This document shows, in pieces, positions 29,194 through 38,905 of a stretch of 64,000 nucleotides of DNA. Source of the DNA: Candidatus Megaera polyxenophila (GTDB taxonomy: Bacteria > Pseudomonadota > Alphaproteobacteria > Rickettsiales > Rickettsiaceae); NCBI GenBank assembly GCA_037101405.1, contig AP017964.1, positions 1,465,710-1,529,709 of the forward strand, read 5' to 3'. Below the pieces are notes generated by a model. It worked only from the letters and a program-made list of their open reading frames with translations, ran no database searches and was not told where the DNA came from. A program made the translations under genes and the position numbers. Numbering within the stretch: position 1 is the first letter of the stretch; each line of letters begins with the position of its first letter.

Positions 29194-31194
29194 ATGACCG
29201 AAAAACCATTATTTGAAAAAGTCCTTGTTGCCAATCGCGGTGAAATTGCCCTCAGGATCATGAAAACTCTCCAGAAAATGGGAATAAAATCTGTAGCAGT
29301 TTACTCGGAAGCAGACACCAATGCTCAACATGTACAATATGCAGATGAAGCTTATTACATAGGTAATTCACCGGCAACAGAAAGTTACTTATCAATAAAA
29401 AACATTATTACGGCAATTAGAGAAAGTGGTGCTGATGCTGTTCACCCGGGATATGGGTTTCTAGCTGAAAATGCAAATTTTGCCAATGTTTTAAAAAGAG
29501 AAGGTGTTACTTTAATAGGGCCAAGTGCCAAAGTAATCAAGATTATGGGCGATAAAATTGAGGCTAAAAAAATTGCCGTCGCTTCTGGTGTTAGTACAGT
29601 CCCAGGTTATATGGGTACTATTAATGACGTAGAACAAGCTATAAAAATTGCTGAGCAAATAGGATTTCCCGTAATAATAAAAGCAGCTGCAGGCGGCGGC
29701 GGTCGTGGTATGCGGGTAGTAAAAAACTCCCAAGAAATGGCAAAGGCTTACCAGTCTGCGAAGTTTGAAGCCCAAAATAGCTTTAGCGATGCTAGGGTTT
29801 TTATTGAAAAATTAATTGTTGCTCCTCGCCATATTGAAATACAGCTTTTAGCGGATCAATATGGAAATGCCGTTTGCCTTGGAGAAAGGGAATGTTCAAT
29901 TCAGCGTTATCACCAAAAAGTCATAGAAGAAGCTCCTAGTTCTTTTGTTGACGAAGTAACAAGACAGAAAATGTATGCTGAAGTGATCGCTTTGGCTAAG
30001 AAAGTGGGCTACTATTCAGCTGGTACGGTTGAATTTATGATGGATAAAGAGAAGAACTATTATTTTCTTGAAATGAATACCCGTCTGCAGGTAGAGCATC
30101 CGGTTACTGAACTAATTACTGGCTACGATATAGTAGAACAAATGATTAGAATAGCAGCAGGGGAAAAGCTTTCTTTTGAGCAAAAAGATGTAAAAATGAC
30201 CGGTTGGGCTATTGAGTCAAGAATTTGCGCCGAAGACCCATCACGTGGGTTTTTACCCTCTAGTGGTAGGATATTAGACTATAAGCTTCCACCTAAAAAC
30301 CCCAATATTAGAATTGATAGCGGTATTGGTTCAGGAGGTGAAGTTAGTATGTTTTATGATGCAATGATAGCAAAATTATGCACTTATGGTGAAACACGGC
30401 AAGCAGCAATAGAGCTTATGAGCGAGTCACTAAGCTCATTTGTCATTCAGGGTATATCGCACAATATTAGTTTCTTAGAAGCGCTAATTAATCATCCCAA
30501 ATTTATATCAGGAGATATTCATACCGGATTTATTGATGAAGAGTATCCAGGGGGTTTTTCAGGTGCGACTCTTACGCCAGGTATAAGTGAAGTATTTTTG
30601 GCAACAGCGATTTACATATCTCTGACAGAACAAAGGAGAGCTTCTTCTATTGGAGGTCAAATTACAGATCAAGCCCATAAAATAGGGACTAGATGGATTG
30701 TTTCTATTGATAAAGATCAATATCCTATAATGATCAAACAGGTAACAGACGGCTATAATATCAGATATGGAACAAACAGGATTACTATTCGCAGTAATTG
30801 GACTTTAGGAACTCATCTTTTTACAGCAATTATTAATGGTCAAAAAGTTAATGTTAAAATAGTCGATATTCCCACCGGTTATAGACTTACCCATTCTGGT
30901 ATTACAGTAAATACCTATGTTCGTTCTCCTAGGATGTCAGAACTGGAAGCTCTTATGCCGGTGCGGGATGAGACTGAAGATTCGGTAGAGCTATCAGCAC
31001 CACTTGCCGGTCAGATAATAGCTATAAACGTTAAAGCTGGAGACGAAGTAGCAATAGGTCAAGATTTAATAGTTCTTACTGCTATGAAAATGGAAAACAT
31101 AATTACTGCTGAGCGCAAAGGTAAAATTGCTAAGGTATTGGTACAAGAATTGGAAAATGTTATAAGTGGCCAGGTGTTGTTAGAGTTTGAGTAA
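29194..31194 (+). CDS. pccA: Propionyl-CoA carboxylase alpha (biotin carboxylase/carrier) subunit
   Basis: The biotin-carboxylating subunit, 666 residues. Order of domains: biotin carboxylase N-terminus (KVLVANRGEIALRI), ATP-grasp with the glycine-rich AAAGGGGRGM, substrate loop GERECSIQRYHQKVIEEAPS, catalytic EMNTRLQVEHPVTE, then the BT linker and a C-terminal biotinyl domain whose AMKMEN carries the biotin lysine at about residue 632. Length and order match alphaproteobacterial PccA. It allows use of propionyl-CoA from odd-chain or branched-chain catabolism. Confidence 0.95.
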   Translation: MTEKPLFEKVLVANRGEIALRIMKTLQKMGIKSVAVYSEADTNAQHVQYADEAYYIGNSPATESYLSIKNIITAIRESGADAVHPGYGFLAENANFANVLKREGVTLIGPSAKVIKIMGDKIEAKKIAVASGVSTVPGYMGTINDVEQAIKIAEQIGFPVIIKAAAGGGGRGMRVVKNSQEMAKAYQSAKFEAQNSFSDARVFIEKLIVAPRHIEIQLLADQYGNAVCLGERECSIQRYHQKVIEEAPSSFVDEVTRQKMYAEVIALAKKVGYYSAGTVEFMMDKEKNYYFLEMNTRLQVEHPVTELITGYDIVEQMIRIAAGEKLSFEQKDVKMTGWAIESRICAEDPSRGFLPSSGRILDYKLPPKNPNIRIDSGIGSGGEVSMFYDAMIAKLCTYGETRQAAIELMSESLSSFVIQGISHNISFLEALINHPKFISGDIHTGFIDEEYPGGFSGATLTPGISEVFLATAIYISLTEQRRASSIGGQITDQAHKIGTRWIVSIDKDQYPIMIKQVTDGYNIRYGTNRITIRSNWTLGTHLFTAIINGQKVNVKIVDIPTGYRLTHSGITVNTYVRSPRMSELEALMPVRDETEDSVELSAPLAGQIIAINVKAGDEVAIGQDLIVLTAMKMENIITAERKGKIAKVLVQELENVISGQVLLEFE

Positions 31195-31311
31195 AAAATA
31201 ACTTTAAAATATATATAGCCATTTAGGAAGCTTATCACCTAAAAACTTCCATAGATTTTTAGAACTGTTCTTGCTTTTAAAATTTCAGATTATCCTAAAC
31301 TTAAGACGGTA

Positions 31312-31346
31312 CACCATTCGTTAGATTATTACAAAAACGAGTGGTG
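31312..31346. repeat. Long hairpin in the pccA-ppdK gap
   Basis: CACCATTCGTT (31312-31322) pairs with AACGAGTGGTG (31336-31346), 11 base pairs with one G-U, around a 13-base loop. It lies 118 bases after pccA and 53 bases past the end of the serine-rich ORF on the other strand. No T-run follows on either strand, so it is not an obvious terminator. Confidence 0.5.
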
Positions 31347-31398
31347 AGGTGATACAGCAATAGTATAATTTATTTTCTATTCCCGTTTTTATCTAGTT

Positions 31399-31560
31399 TT
31401 AGCTACCCGCCTCTTCGGAATGGGAAACACTTTCTCCCATAAAAGATGATTCTGAAGCAGAACTTAAGCTACCAGTAGACAAAGTACTAGAGATTAAAGA
31501 ACTGAAACTTTCGCTAGAAGAGGAACTCGATCTATCAGAATAGAAAAAACTCTTTGACAT
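31399..31560 (-). CDS. Small serine-rich ORF, 53 residues, function unknown
   Basis: Inside the 580-base gap between pccA and ppdK the minus strand has an ATG-to-TAA frame of 53 codons. I count 25 serines among the 53 residues, including a run of six (residues 11-16). There is no cysteine, only one lysine and one arginine, and several Glu. It starts MSKSFFYSDR and ends EEAGS. Ser codons of both the TCN and AGY kinds are used, which argues against a simple DNA repeat. No strong ribosome site is seen upstream. It may be a real small protein, or the N-terminal remnant of a larger one. The rest of the gap has no supported gene except for the hairpin listed. Confidence 0.45.
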   Translation of the reverse strand: MSKSFFYSDRSSSSSSESFSSLISSTLSTGSLSSASESSFMGESVSHSEEAGS

Positions 31561-31774
31561 AAAAAAACTATTTTTATTGTTAATAAATACATAGCAAAAT
31601 ATAATAAATTGCCAGCAAACTTTATTAAAATAAATTAGCTGTAAAATTAATGAGCTTTACCTCAACTTTTAAAAAGTTATTTCTAAAAAACTTGATAGTG
31701 CTTGAAAAAAAATAGTAGCTAAGCTATATAACTCTTAGGGTTGATTATCCTCATTTCAATTTAGAAAATTTCTT

Positions 31775-34432
31775 ATGAATAAGCTTATATATCATTTTGG
31801 TCCTGGAAATAATGAGGGAGACGCCAGCATGAAAGATAAGCTTGGCGGCAAAGGAGCTAACCTTGCCGAAATGTCGAATCTTGGTCTTCCGATTCCTCCA
31901 GGCTTTACGATTGCAACTGACATGTGTTCTTATTACTACTCTCATGGAAATAAACTAACGGCTGATTTTGAAGCAGAACTTCTGCAAGCAATTCATAAGT
32001 TAGAAAAAGAGATGGGAAAAGTTTTTGGTTCTAAAGAAAACCCTTTATTAGTTTCTGTCCGTTCTGGAGCTAAAATTTCCATGCCAGGTATGATGGATAC
32101 AATTTTAAATTTGGGAATGAACGATGAAGTAGCAGAAAGCCTTGCGAAGATAACCTCTAACCCTCGATTTGCTTACGATAGCTATCGAAGATTTATTCAA
32201 ATGTACGGATCTGTGGTACTGGAAATCCCTGCTTATATTTTTGAAGATACCTATGATAATCATAAAATTAATCATAATATCCACAATGATTCTGAAGTAA
32301 CTACGGAAATACTGAAAGCGGTAATTCAAGATTATAAAAAGAACATTCATAGGTTAACCGGAAAAGAATTCGAGAGCAATTTAACCGAGCAACTTATAAA
32401 GGCCATTGAAGCTGTTTTAAAATCATGGATGAGCCCAAGAGCCATACATTACAGAAAAATCAATAATATTAACGAGCAGGAAATTTTAGGTACAGCAGTT
32501 AATATCCAATCAATGGTTTTTGGTAATAAAGGAAATAACTCTGCTACGGGAGTAGTATTCACTAGATCCCCTGCTGATGGTGAGAGAAAAATATTCGGTG
32601 AATTTTTGATAAATGCCCAAGGGGAAGATGTTGTAGCTGGCACTCGAACCCCCCAGCCAATATTGGCGAAAGAGGAAAAAGATGGTACTTCCATGCAGGA
32701 ATTAATGCAAAAAGCTTACGAAGAATTACTATCAATTTGTGCTAAACTTGAAAGCCATTATGGTGACATGCAAGATATTGAATTTACTATAGAAGAAGGA
32801 AAACTTTATATTTTGCAAACCAGAAAAGGTAAAAGATCTGCAGCCGCAGCTGTTAAAATTGCTGTTGATATGGTAAATGAAGGAATTTTAACAAAAGAAG
32901 CCGCCCTCCTTCGCATAGAACCAGAATCACTAAACCAGCTCCTCCATACTGGTATTGACTATTCTGCTAAACCGGAAATTATTGCTCAAGGCCTAGCAGC
33001 TTCTCCAGGCGCAGCAACAGGTATAGCAGTTTTTTCCCCTTATGATGCTGAAGAACTGGCCCATCATCACAAAGTGATTCTAGTCAGGAACGATACAAGT
33101 CCGGAAGATATCAAAGGTATGCACGTAGCAAAAGGCATTATTACCGCTCGGGGCGGGATGACCTCGCATGCAGCGGTAGTAGCACGGGGAATGGGAAGAC
33201 CATGTGTTTGTGGGGTAAAAGGTCTTACTGTCAACGAAAAAGATAAATATTTCATTACTAGTAGTGGACAGAAAGTTCACCAAGGTGAAGTCATAACCTT
33301 AGACGGTTCTACCGGTAAAATTATGGTCGGTACTGTTAACCTTATTGAACCACAGTTCTCTCCTGAGTTTGAGACTATTTTAAAATGGGCAGATTCAATA
33401 AAAAACCTACAGGTAAGAGCTAACGCAGAAACAGTTATTGATGCAAGCATGGCTATTAAATTTGGTGCAGTAGGAATCGGCCTTTGTAGAACCGAACATA
33501 TGTTTTTTGATGCAGAAAAAATTCCTTTGGTTAGGGAGATGATAATTGCTCAGGATTATGAGCATAGAATGAAAGCAATTGCTAAATTAAAACCTTTGCA
33601 AACAGCTGATTTTAAAGAATTATTTTCAATTTTAGGTAATATGCCTCTCAATATCAGGTTGCTTGACCCGCCATTACATGAATTCTTACCGACCATAGAT
33701 CAAGATAAGGAAAATTTGGCAAGAATCTTGGAGGTATCTAAGTCAGTTATTGATCACCGTTTACACGTATTGCATGAAATTAATCCGATGCTTGGGCATA
33801 GAGGTTGTAGACTTGGTATCACCTACCCTGAGATATACAGCATGCAAGTAGAAGCTATATTAGAGGCAATGTGGCAAGTCTACTCTGAGCAAGGATTAAG
33901 ATCTAATCTTGAATTGATGATTCCTTTGATAAGTAACTTTAAAGAATTAGAGATTATTAAAAAACTAATCAGCAAAACCATCAATGAGATAGAAAAAAAA
34001 TACTCTCATAAATTTAGTATAAAAATTGGAACAATGATTGAGCTACCAAGAGCTGCTCTTACCGCCGATAAAATTTCACCATTAGTTGATTATTTCAGTT
34101 TCGGCACAAATGACCTAACCCAAACTACTCTTGGTATTTCACGGGATGATACAGGCTCATTTTTGGGTGATTATATAGAGCAGAAAATTTTTAATCATGA
34201 TCCCTTTATCACCATAGATGAAGAAGGGGTAGGATTTTTGGTCCACACTGCAATTGAAAAAGGTAAAAAAACAAATAATACTTTAAGCTTCGGTGTTTGT
34301 GGTGAGCATGCCGGTGATCCACAATCAATTGATTTTTTCCATAAAGCCGGGGTTGATTATATATCCTGTTCTCCTTTTAGAGTGCCGATTGCAAGAGTTG
34401 CTGCTGCTAGAAGTAAAATCATTAATCAGTAA
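31775..34432 (+). CDS. ppdK: Pyruvate, phosphate dikinase
   Basis: PPDK interconverts pyruvate and phosphoenolpyruvate with ATP and phosphate. Rickettsiales lacking full glycolysis use it to make PEP. The 885 residues comprise the N-terminal ATP-binding domain (LGGKGANLAEMSNLGLPIPP, SVRSGAKISMPGMMDTILNL), the phosphohistidine domain with RGGMTSHAAVVARGMGRPCV, and the C-terminal PEP-binding barrel with GIGLCRTEHMFF, MLGHRGCRLGITYPEI and the catalytic-cysteine region FGVCGEHAGDP. Length is normal. It converges on mutS with 6 bases between stops. Confidence 0.96.
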   Translation: MNKLIYHFGPGNNEGDASMKDKLGGKGANLAEMSNLGLPIPPGFTIATDMCSYYYSHGNKLTADFEAELLQAIHKLEKEMGKVFGSKENPLLVSVRSGAKISMPGMMDTILNLGMNDEVAESLAKITSNPRFAYDSYRRFIQMYGSVVLEIPAYIFEDTYDNHKINHNIHNDSEVTTEILKAVIQDYKKNIHRLTGKEFESNLTEQLIKAIEAVLKSWMSPRAIHYRKINNINEQEILGTAVNIQSMVFGNKGNNSATGVVFTRSPADGERKIFGEFLINAQGEDVVAGTRTPQPILAKEEKDGTSMQELMQKAYEELLSICAKLESHYGDMQDIEFTIEEGKLYILQTRKGKRSAAAAVKIAVDMVNEGILTKEAALLRIEPESLNQLLHTGIDYSAKPEIIAQGLAASPGAATGIAVFSPYDAEELAHHHKVILVRNDTSPEDIKGMHVAKGIITARGGMTSHAAVVARGMGRPCVCGVKGLTVNEKDKYFITSSGQKVHQGEVITLDGSTGKIMVGTVNLIEPQFSPEFETILKWADSIKNLQVRANAETVIDASMAIKFGAVGIGLCRTEHMFFDAEKIPLVREMIIAQDYEHRMKAIAKLKPLQTADFKELFSILGNMPLNIRLLDPPLHEFLPTIDQDKENLARILEVSKSVIDHRLHVLHEINPMLGHRGCRLGITYPEIYSMQVEAILEAMWQVYSEQGLRSNLELMIPLISNFKELEIIKKLISKTINEIEKKYSHKFSIKIGTMIELPRAALTADKISPLVDYFSFGTNDLTQTTLGISRDDTGSFLGDYIEQKIFNHDPFITIDEEGVGFLVHTAIEKGKKTNNTLSFGVCGEHAGDPQSIDFFHKAGVDYISCSPFRVPIARVAAARSKIINQ

Positions 34433-34438
34433 CCTTCT

Positions 34439-37120
34439 TTATGGAAAAGTAGGAGCTTGGTTTTTAATGAGTAAATTTTTTAATTTATATAAAATATCTA
34501 AAGCTTCTTTTGGTGATAATTCATTAGGATCTATTTGACCGCAGAAATCATATATTTCCTTATATTTATTGATTTCTTTATTTTCTAGCTCGAATAGGTT
34601 TAAATTTTGTGATTCTCCTCTACAAGCTTCTTTGTTAGATTTTTTTGCTTCTTTTTCAAACCTCAAAAGCAATTGATTAGCTCGCCTGATTACCGAAATT
34701 GGAAGTCCGGCCATTTGTGCAACATGCACACCATAAGAACGATCCGCAAAACCTTTGATAATTTTATGAAGAAATAGTATTTTTCCATCATTATCGCTGA
34801 TGGAAATAGTATAATTAACAAGAGCAGGAAATATATCGCTTAAACTTGTTAATTCGTGATAATGGGTAGCAAATAGACACCGTGCTTTAATTTTATCATG
34901 AATATATTCAAGTACTGACCATGCTATAGCCACGCCGTCATAAGTGGAGGTACCCCTCCCTACTTCATCTAAAATTACCAGAGACTTATTTGTACTTTGC
35001 GATAATATCGCCGAGGTTTCAAGCATTTCCACCATAAAGGTAGATTGCCCCTTTGTTAAATCATCCCCTGCTCCGACTCTGCTAAATATTTTATCTACTA
35101 CTCCTATTGTAGCACTAACCGCAGGTACAAAACTTCCTATATGCGCTAAGATTGCTATAATAGCATTTTGACGCAAAAAGGTACTCTTTCCAGCCATATT
35201 CGGCCCGGTAACTAACCAAATTCTCTCATTTTCATTTAAGTTGCAGTCATTTTTAGTAAATGATTCGTTATTAGATTTTAAAAACCTTTCGACCACAGGA
35301 TGCCTACCGCCTCGGACTTCAAAATTGGTTTCAGTAGTCAAAATAGGGAGGCAATATTCAAATTCCTCTGCTATATAAGCAAAATTTAAAAATACGTCTA
35401 ACCTATTTAGGGCCGTTGCTAATAAAATCAATTGTGAGGTATTGGCAATAACTGCTTTACATATATCGCTATAAATTTCTTTCTCGAGCCCAACTAACAT
35501 TGCTTTTGCATTAAGCATTTTGCTTTCAAGTTCTTGTAATTCTTCAGTAGTATAACGAATAGAATTAGCTGTTGTCTGCCTATGAATAAATTTTTTATCC
35601 GTAATTTTACCGCTATGTCTTGCTGTAATATCGATAAATAACCCTACAACATTATTATTTGAAATCTTTAGGCTATCTATGCCGGTTTCTTGTCTATATT
35701 TATCTCTTAACTTATCAATATGTACCCTACCATTACTAATTAAATCCTGTAACTCCTTGATTTTGGCGTGAAAAGTTGGTTTTATTATATCCCCTTCGCT
35801 GATAATATTTGGAGCATCATCCCTTATGGACTCACTAATTAAATCGGCAGTTTCTGAATTTCCTAGCAATGGAGCAACTAGTTTTTCTATATTTTCCGGT
35901 AAATTAAAACCATTATTTACTACAAAACTGGCCCTTATTTCTTCAGCTATTAAAATTGTATCCCTTATGCTAAGTAAATCTTTTGGCGAGCTTCTTTGCA
36001 TCTGAATCCGAGTAAGGGAACGTTCTACATCAGAAGTTTTAGGCAATATTTTTCTGATATTATGAGTTAATTGGATATTTTTAAAAAAAAATTCAGTTAC
36101 GGCTAGCCTTGCGTTAATTTTTTTTATTTCAAGCAGAGGAGAACTTAAATATTCATATAATAACCTCGCTCCCCCTTTAGTAAGAGTATGATTAATAGTA
36201 TGGAACAGGCTACCTTTAATACCGCCGCTTAAGGAAGAAGTAATTTCTAGGTTACGACGTGTTCCAGAATCAATAATCATGAATTTTTTAGAATTCAATA
36301 TTTTGGGGAAAGGTAATTTTGGTAAATTACTTTTTTGAGTTAAAGATATATACTCAAGAACACTACCTATTGCACTTATCTGGTTATTATTAAGCTCACC
36401 AATTGCTTCAGCTGAAGCAATATTGTAATAACCCTCTATGATTTTTCTACATTTTTTCTCAGCAAAAAAACTATCTACTTGGAAAGAAATACGAATATTC
36501 AAAGCTGTTTCGATGTTTGAGCTTAAAATTTCTGACCGGGATTTATCACTAAGTAGAACCTCGCTAGGTTTTATTCTGGTAATTTCATTGATTATTTGAT
36601 CAGGCGGAATATCTACGACAAAAATTTTAGAAGTCGATAGGTCAAGATAGCAAATAGCACTATTATTTTTTTCTATTACAATGCTTGCCAGGTAATTCGG
36701 CTTATTACTGTCTAATAGCGATTCCTCAATTAACGTACCAGGAGTTATGATCCTGCTAACCTCACGTCTAACAACAGCTTTATATCCTCCATGTTTTCGT
36801 GCTTCTTCAGGAGTTTCCATTTGTTCGCAAATAGCTACTTTAAAGCCTTCCTCAAGCAGCTTGTTCAGGTAATTCTCAAGAGCATGAAAAGGCACACCGC
36901 ACATTGGTATTTCATCGTCACCAGTTTTACCTCTTCTAGTAAGAGCGAGCCCAAGAATCTTAGCAGCTACTGTAGCATCTTCGTAGAATAATTCATAAAA
37001 ATCACCCATACGAAATAACAACATACATTCAAGATTGGCAAATCTTATGTCCAGGTATTGTTGCATAACCTGCGTAGCAGCAGCGTAATTATATTTTTTC
37101 TGGAATTCTGTAATATCCAT
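34439..37120 (-). CDS. mutS: DNA mismatch repair protein MutS
   Basis: MutS recognises mismatches and starts methyl-directed or strand-directed repair. The 893 residues show the mismatch-binding domain with the GDFYELFYEDA Phe-x-Glu motif near residue 38, the connector, the lever/clamp, and the ABC ATPase: Walker A GPNMAGKSTFLRQ, TFMVEMLET, Walker B DEVGRGTSTYDG, and the ATHYHEL signature His. Length is normal. It heads a minus-strand run. Confidence 0.97.
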   Translation of the reverse strand: MDITEFQKKYNYAAATQVMQQYLDIRFANLECMLLFRMGDFYELFYEDATVAAKILGLALTRRGKTGDDEIPMCGVPFHALENYLNKLLEEGFKVAICEQMETPEEARKHGGYKAVVRREVSRIITPGTLIEESLLDSNKPNYLASIVIEKNNSAICYLDLSTSKIFVVDIPPDQIINEITRIKPSEVLLSDKSRSEILSSNIETALNIRISFQVDSFFAEKKCRKIIEGYYNIASAEAIGELNNNQISAIGSVLEYISLTQKSNLPKLPFPKILNSKKFMIIDSGTRRNLEITSSLSGGIKGSLFHTINHTLTKGGARLLYEYLSSPLLEIKKINARLAVTEFFFKNIQLTHNIRKILPKTSDVERSLTRIQMQRSSPKDLLSIRDTILIAEEIRASFVVNNGFNLPENIEKLVAPLLGNSETADLISESIRDDAPNIISEGDIIKPTFHAKIKELQDLISNGRVHIDKLRDKYRQETGIDSLKISNNNVVGLFIDITARHSGKITDKKFIHRQTTANSIRYTTEELQELESKMLNAKAMLVGLEKEIYSDICKAVIANTSQLILLATALNRLDVFLNFAYIAEEFEYCLPILTTETNFEVRGGRHPVVERFLKSNNESFTKNDCNLNENERIWLVTGPNMAGKSTFLRQNAIIAILAHIGSFVPAVSATIGVVDKIFSRVGAGDDLTKGQSTFMVEMLETSAILSQSTNKSLVILDEVGRGTSTYDGVAIAWSVLEYIHDKIKARCLFATHYHELTSLSDIFPALVNYTISISDNDGKILFLHKIIKGFADRSYGVHVAQMAGLPISVIRRANQLLLRFEKEAKKSNKEACRGESQNLNLFELENKEINKYKEIYDFCGQIDPNELSPKEALDILYKLKNLLIKNQAPTFP

Positions 37121-37238
37121 AGTATAACCTTTGCAATTTGCTAAAACTGATAAATTTGGCTTTAATTTGGCGCTACAATAGCAATAAAATCAAATTTTAT
37201 CATTAATAAAATGCTAAAGTAAATGACCTAATAATTAT

Positions 37239-37487
37239 TTACTTTAGAGAGTCTTGAACATTTTTGGACATTCGAAAATAAATTGTATTATATTTCCTTT
37301 CCTGACCGGTGTACCTTTTTTCTCTTATTGACATGCTGCCTAGCCCTCGAATTTCAATGCGATTCTTTTTACTTAATTCATCTTTTATATATTCAAGAAC
37401 AGAACCAACGGCTATATAAGCATCTTCTTCTGACAAATAAGTAAGTTTGTTTCTAATCTTTTCTATTAAAGTTTTTTTTGTAGCCAT
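37239..37487 (-). CDS. HU/IHF-family DNA-binding protein, short
   Basis: An 82-residue member of the bacterial histone-like family. The N-terminal two helices fit (KKTLIEKIRNKL ... EDAYIAVGSVLEYIKDELSK), as does the saddle strand NRIEIRGLGSM, most like IHF-beta. The arm region differs: where family members have R-N-P-x-T-G with a DNA-intercalating Pro, this one reads KRYTGQERKY without Pro, and the arm is short. It probably still binds DNA but may bend it less. It lies between mutS and sppA. Confidence 0.8.
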   Translation of the reverse strand: MATKKTLIEKIRNKLTYLSEEDAYIAVGSVLEYIKDELSKKNRIEIRGLGSMSIREKRYTGQERKYNTIYFRMSKNVQDSLK

Positions 37488-37507
37488 AATTTTCCAAGAG
37501 TTGAAAT

Positions 37508-38431
37508 TTATAGAATCGATTTAATACCTAAGATTTTTCCAGAAAACAATCCTCTAATTGCATTATCTAGATCATCAAAAAACATATCTATAAATTTATC
37601 CCGAGGGTTTAATTTTATTTCAGAAATTTTTAAGTCTTTTGCTATTCCCCTTTGCTCCTCGAGCCATTTTACTGCTGAATCCTCATTTCCTATTTCATCG
37701 ATCAATTTATACTTCAAAGCTAACTTAGCAGAATAAATTCTACCATCTGCAATTTTTTTTACGAAATCAAGGTCTAAATTACGTCTTTTAGCTACTAGTT
37801 CAGTAAAATAATCATATACATCAAATATGTTGTCCATAACTGCCTTCTCCGCTTCTGGTGTTAATTTTTCCGTAAAACTAGGATTTCCTTTTAAGTCACT
37901 AGACTTAAAATTATTGAACTTTATCCCTATTCTTTCCGCCAATTCTGTAATTTCTGCCATTTCCATTAAAACACCTATCGATCCGGTAATCGTCCCGTTA
38001 TACGCTATTATATAATCAGCTCCGAGTGCTATCAAATAGCCACCGGATGCCGCTACCGAATCCATGACGACTACTACCGGCTTATTTTTAGCAATCTTCC
38101 TAAAAGCATCGTATAACATTTCTGATCCAACGACACTACCCCCAGGCGAGTTAATATGAATTATTACTGCTTTTACATGCTTATCTTCAGCAAGTTTTTC
38201 AAGTTTTCTTACTCTTGCTAAATTATCGTATATAATTTCTTCCAGCAAAATACTGGCAATATAATCGCTTTTTATACCGCTAGAGCTTAAAGATACGTCT
38301 TTACTGCCAAATATTCTATTTCCAGATATAAATGCAATAGCCAAGAAAAGGATCAGGGATAATATTTTCCATCTGGCAATTTGTGCCTTATTTCTTTTTC
38401 TCTCAATTAAATAATCAGGACTAATATTCAT
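37508..38431 (-). CDS. sppA: Signal peptide peptidase SppA, short form
   Basis: A membrane-anchored serine protease that digests leftover signal peptides. The 307 residues contain one N-terminal membrane helix (about 22-42), the HINSPGGSVVGSEMLY motif, the nucleophile Ser in DSVAASGGYLIALGAD, the NGTITGSIGVL motif, and the candidate catalytic Lys in FKSSDLKGNPS. It is the short, single-domain form. Its ATG follows the smpB stop without a gap. Confidence 0.92.
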   Translation of the reverse strand: MNISPDYLIERKRNKAQIARWKILSLILFLAIAFISGNRIFGSKDVSLSSSGIKSDYIASILLEEIIYDNLARVRKLEKLAEDKHVKAVIIHINSPGGSVVGSEMLYDAFRKIAKNKPVVVVMDSVAASGGYLIALGADYIIAYNGTITGSIGVLMEMAEITELAERIGIKFNNFKSSDLKGNPSFTEKLTPEAEKAVMDNIFDVYDYFTELVAKRRNLDLDFVKKIADGRIYSAKLALKYKLIDEIGNEDSAVKWLEEQRGIAKDLKISEIKLNPRDKFIDMFFDDLDNAIRGLFSGKILGIKSIL

Positions 38432-38905
38432 TTACCTTAAACCTTTTTTATCTCTTAAAACCCTACCCTGCTCTCTTTCCCAGTCTTTGTCTTTGATTGC
38501 TTGTCGTTTATCATGCTGCTTTTTGCCCTTAGATAATCCAAGCTCTATTTTTACAAGATTTTTTTTATTAAAATACATAGAAAGAGCAATTAAAGTGTAG
38601 CCTTTTAATTTTATTTTACCAATAATTTTTTGTAGTTCCTTTTTTTTGAGCAGTAATTTTCTTGTTCTCTTAGTTGAATGATTAAAGCGTCCTGCTTGTT
38701 CATATTCAGCGATATGACAATTATACAAAAATAACTCATTTTTATTCATAGCAGCATGGGTATCTGCGATAGTAACTTTACCGTTTCTAATTGATTTTAC
38801 CTCACTACCAGTTAAAATGATGCCTGCTTCAAACCTTTCTTCAATAAAATATTCAAAACTAGCTTTTTTATTCTGAGCAATAATTTTCTTATAATCAGAC
38901 ATCAA
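38432..38905 (-). CDS. smpB: SsrA-binding protein
   Basis: SmpB brings tmRNA to stalled ribosomes. The 157 residues carry NKKASFEYFIEERFEAGIIL, TGSEVKSIRNGKVTIADTHA and the basic C-terminal tail ending KDKDWEREQGRVLRDKKGLR, all typical. The start overlaps the dapA stop as ATGA; a second ATG three bases on (38902) is equally possible. It is translationally coupled to dapA upstream and directly abuts sppA downstream. Confidence 0.96.
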   Translation of the reverse strand: MMSDYKKIIAQNKKASFEYFIEERFEAGIILTGSEVKSIRNGKVTIADTHAAMNKNELFLYNCHIAEYEQAGRFNHSTKRTRKLLLKKKELQKIIGKIKLKGYTLIALSMYFNKKNLVKIELGLSKGKKQHDKRQAIKDKDWEREQGRVLRDKKGLR

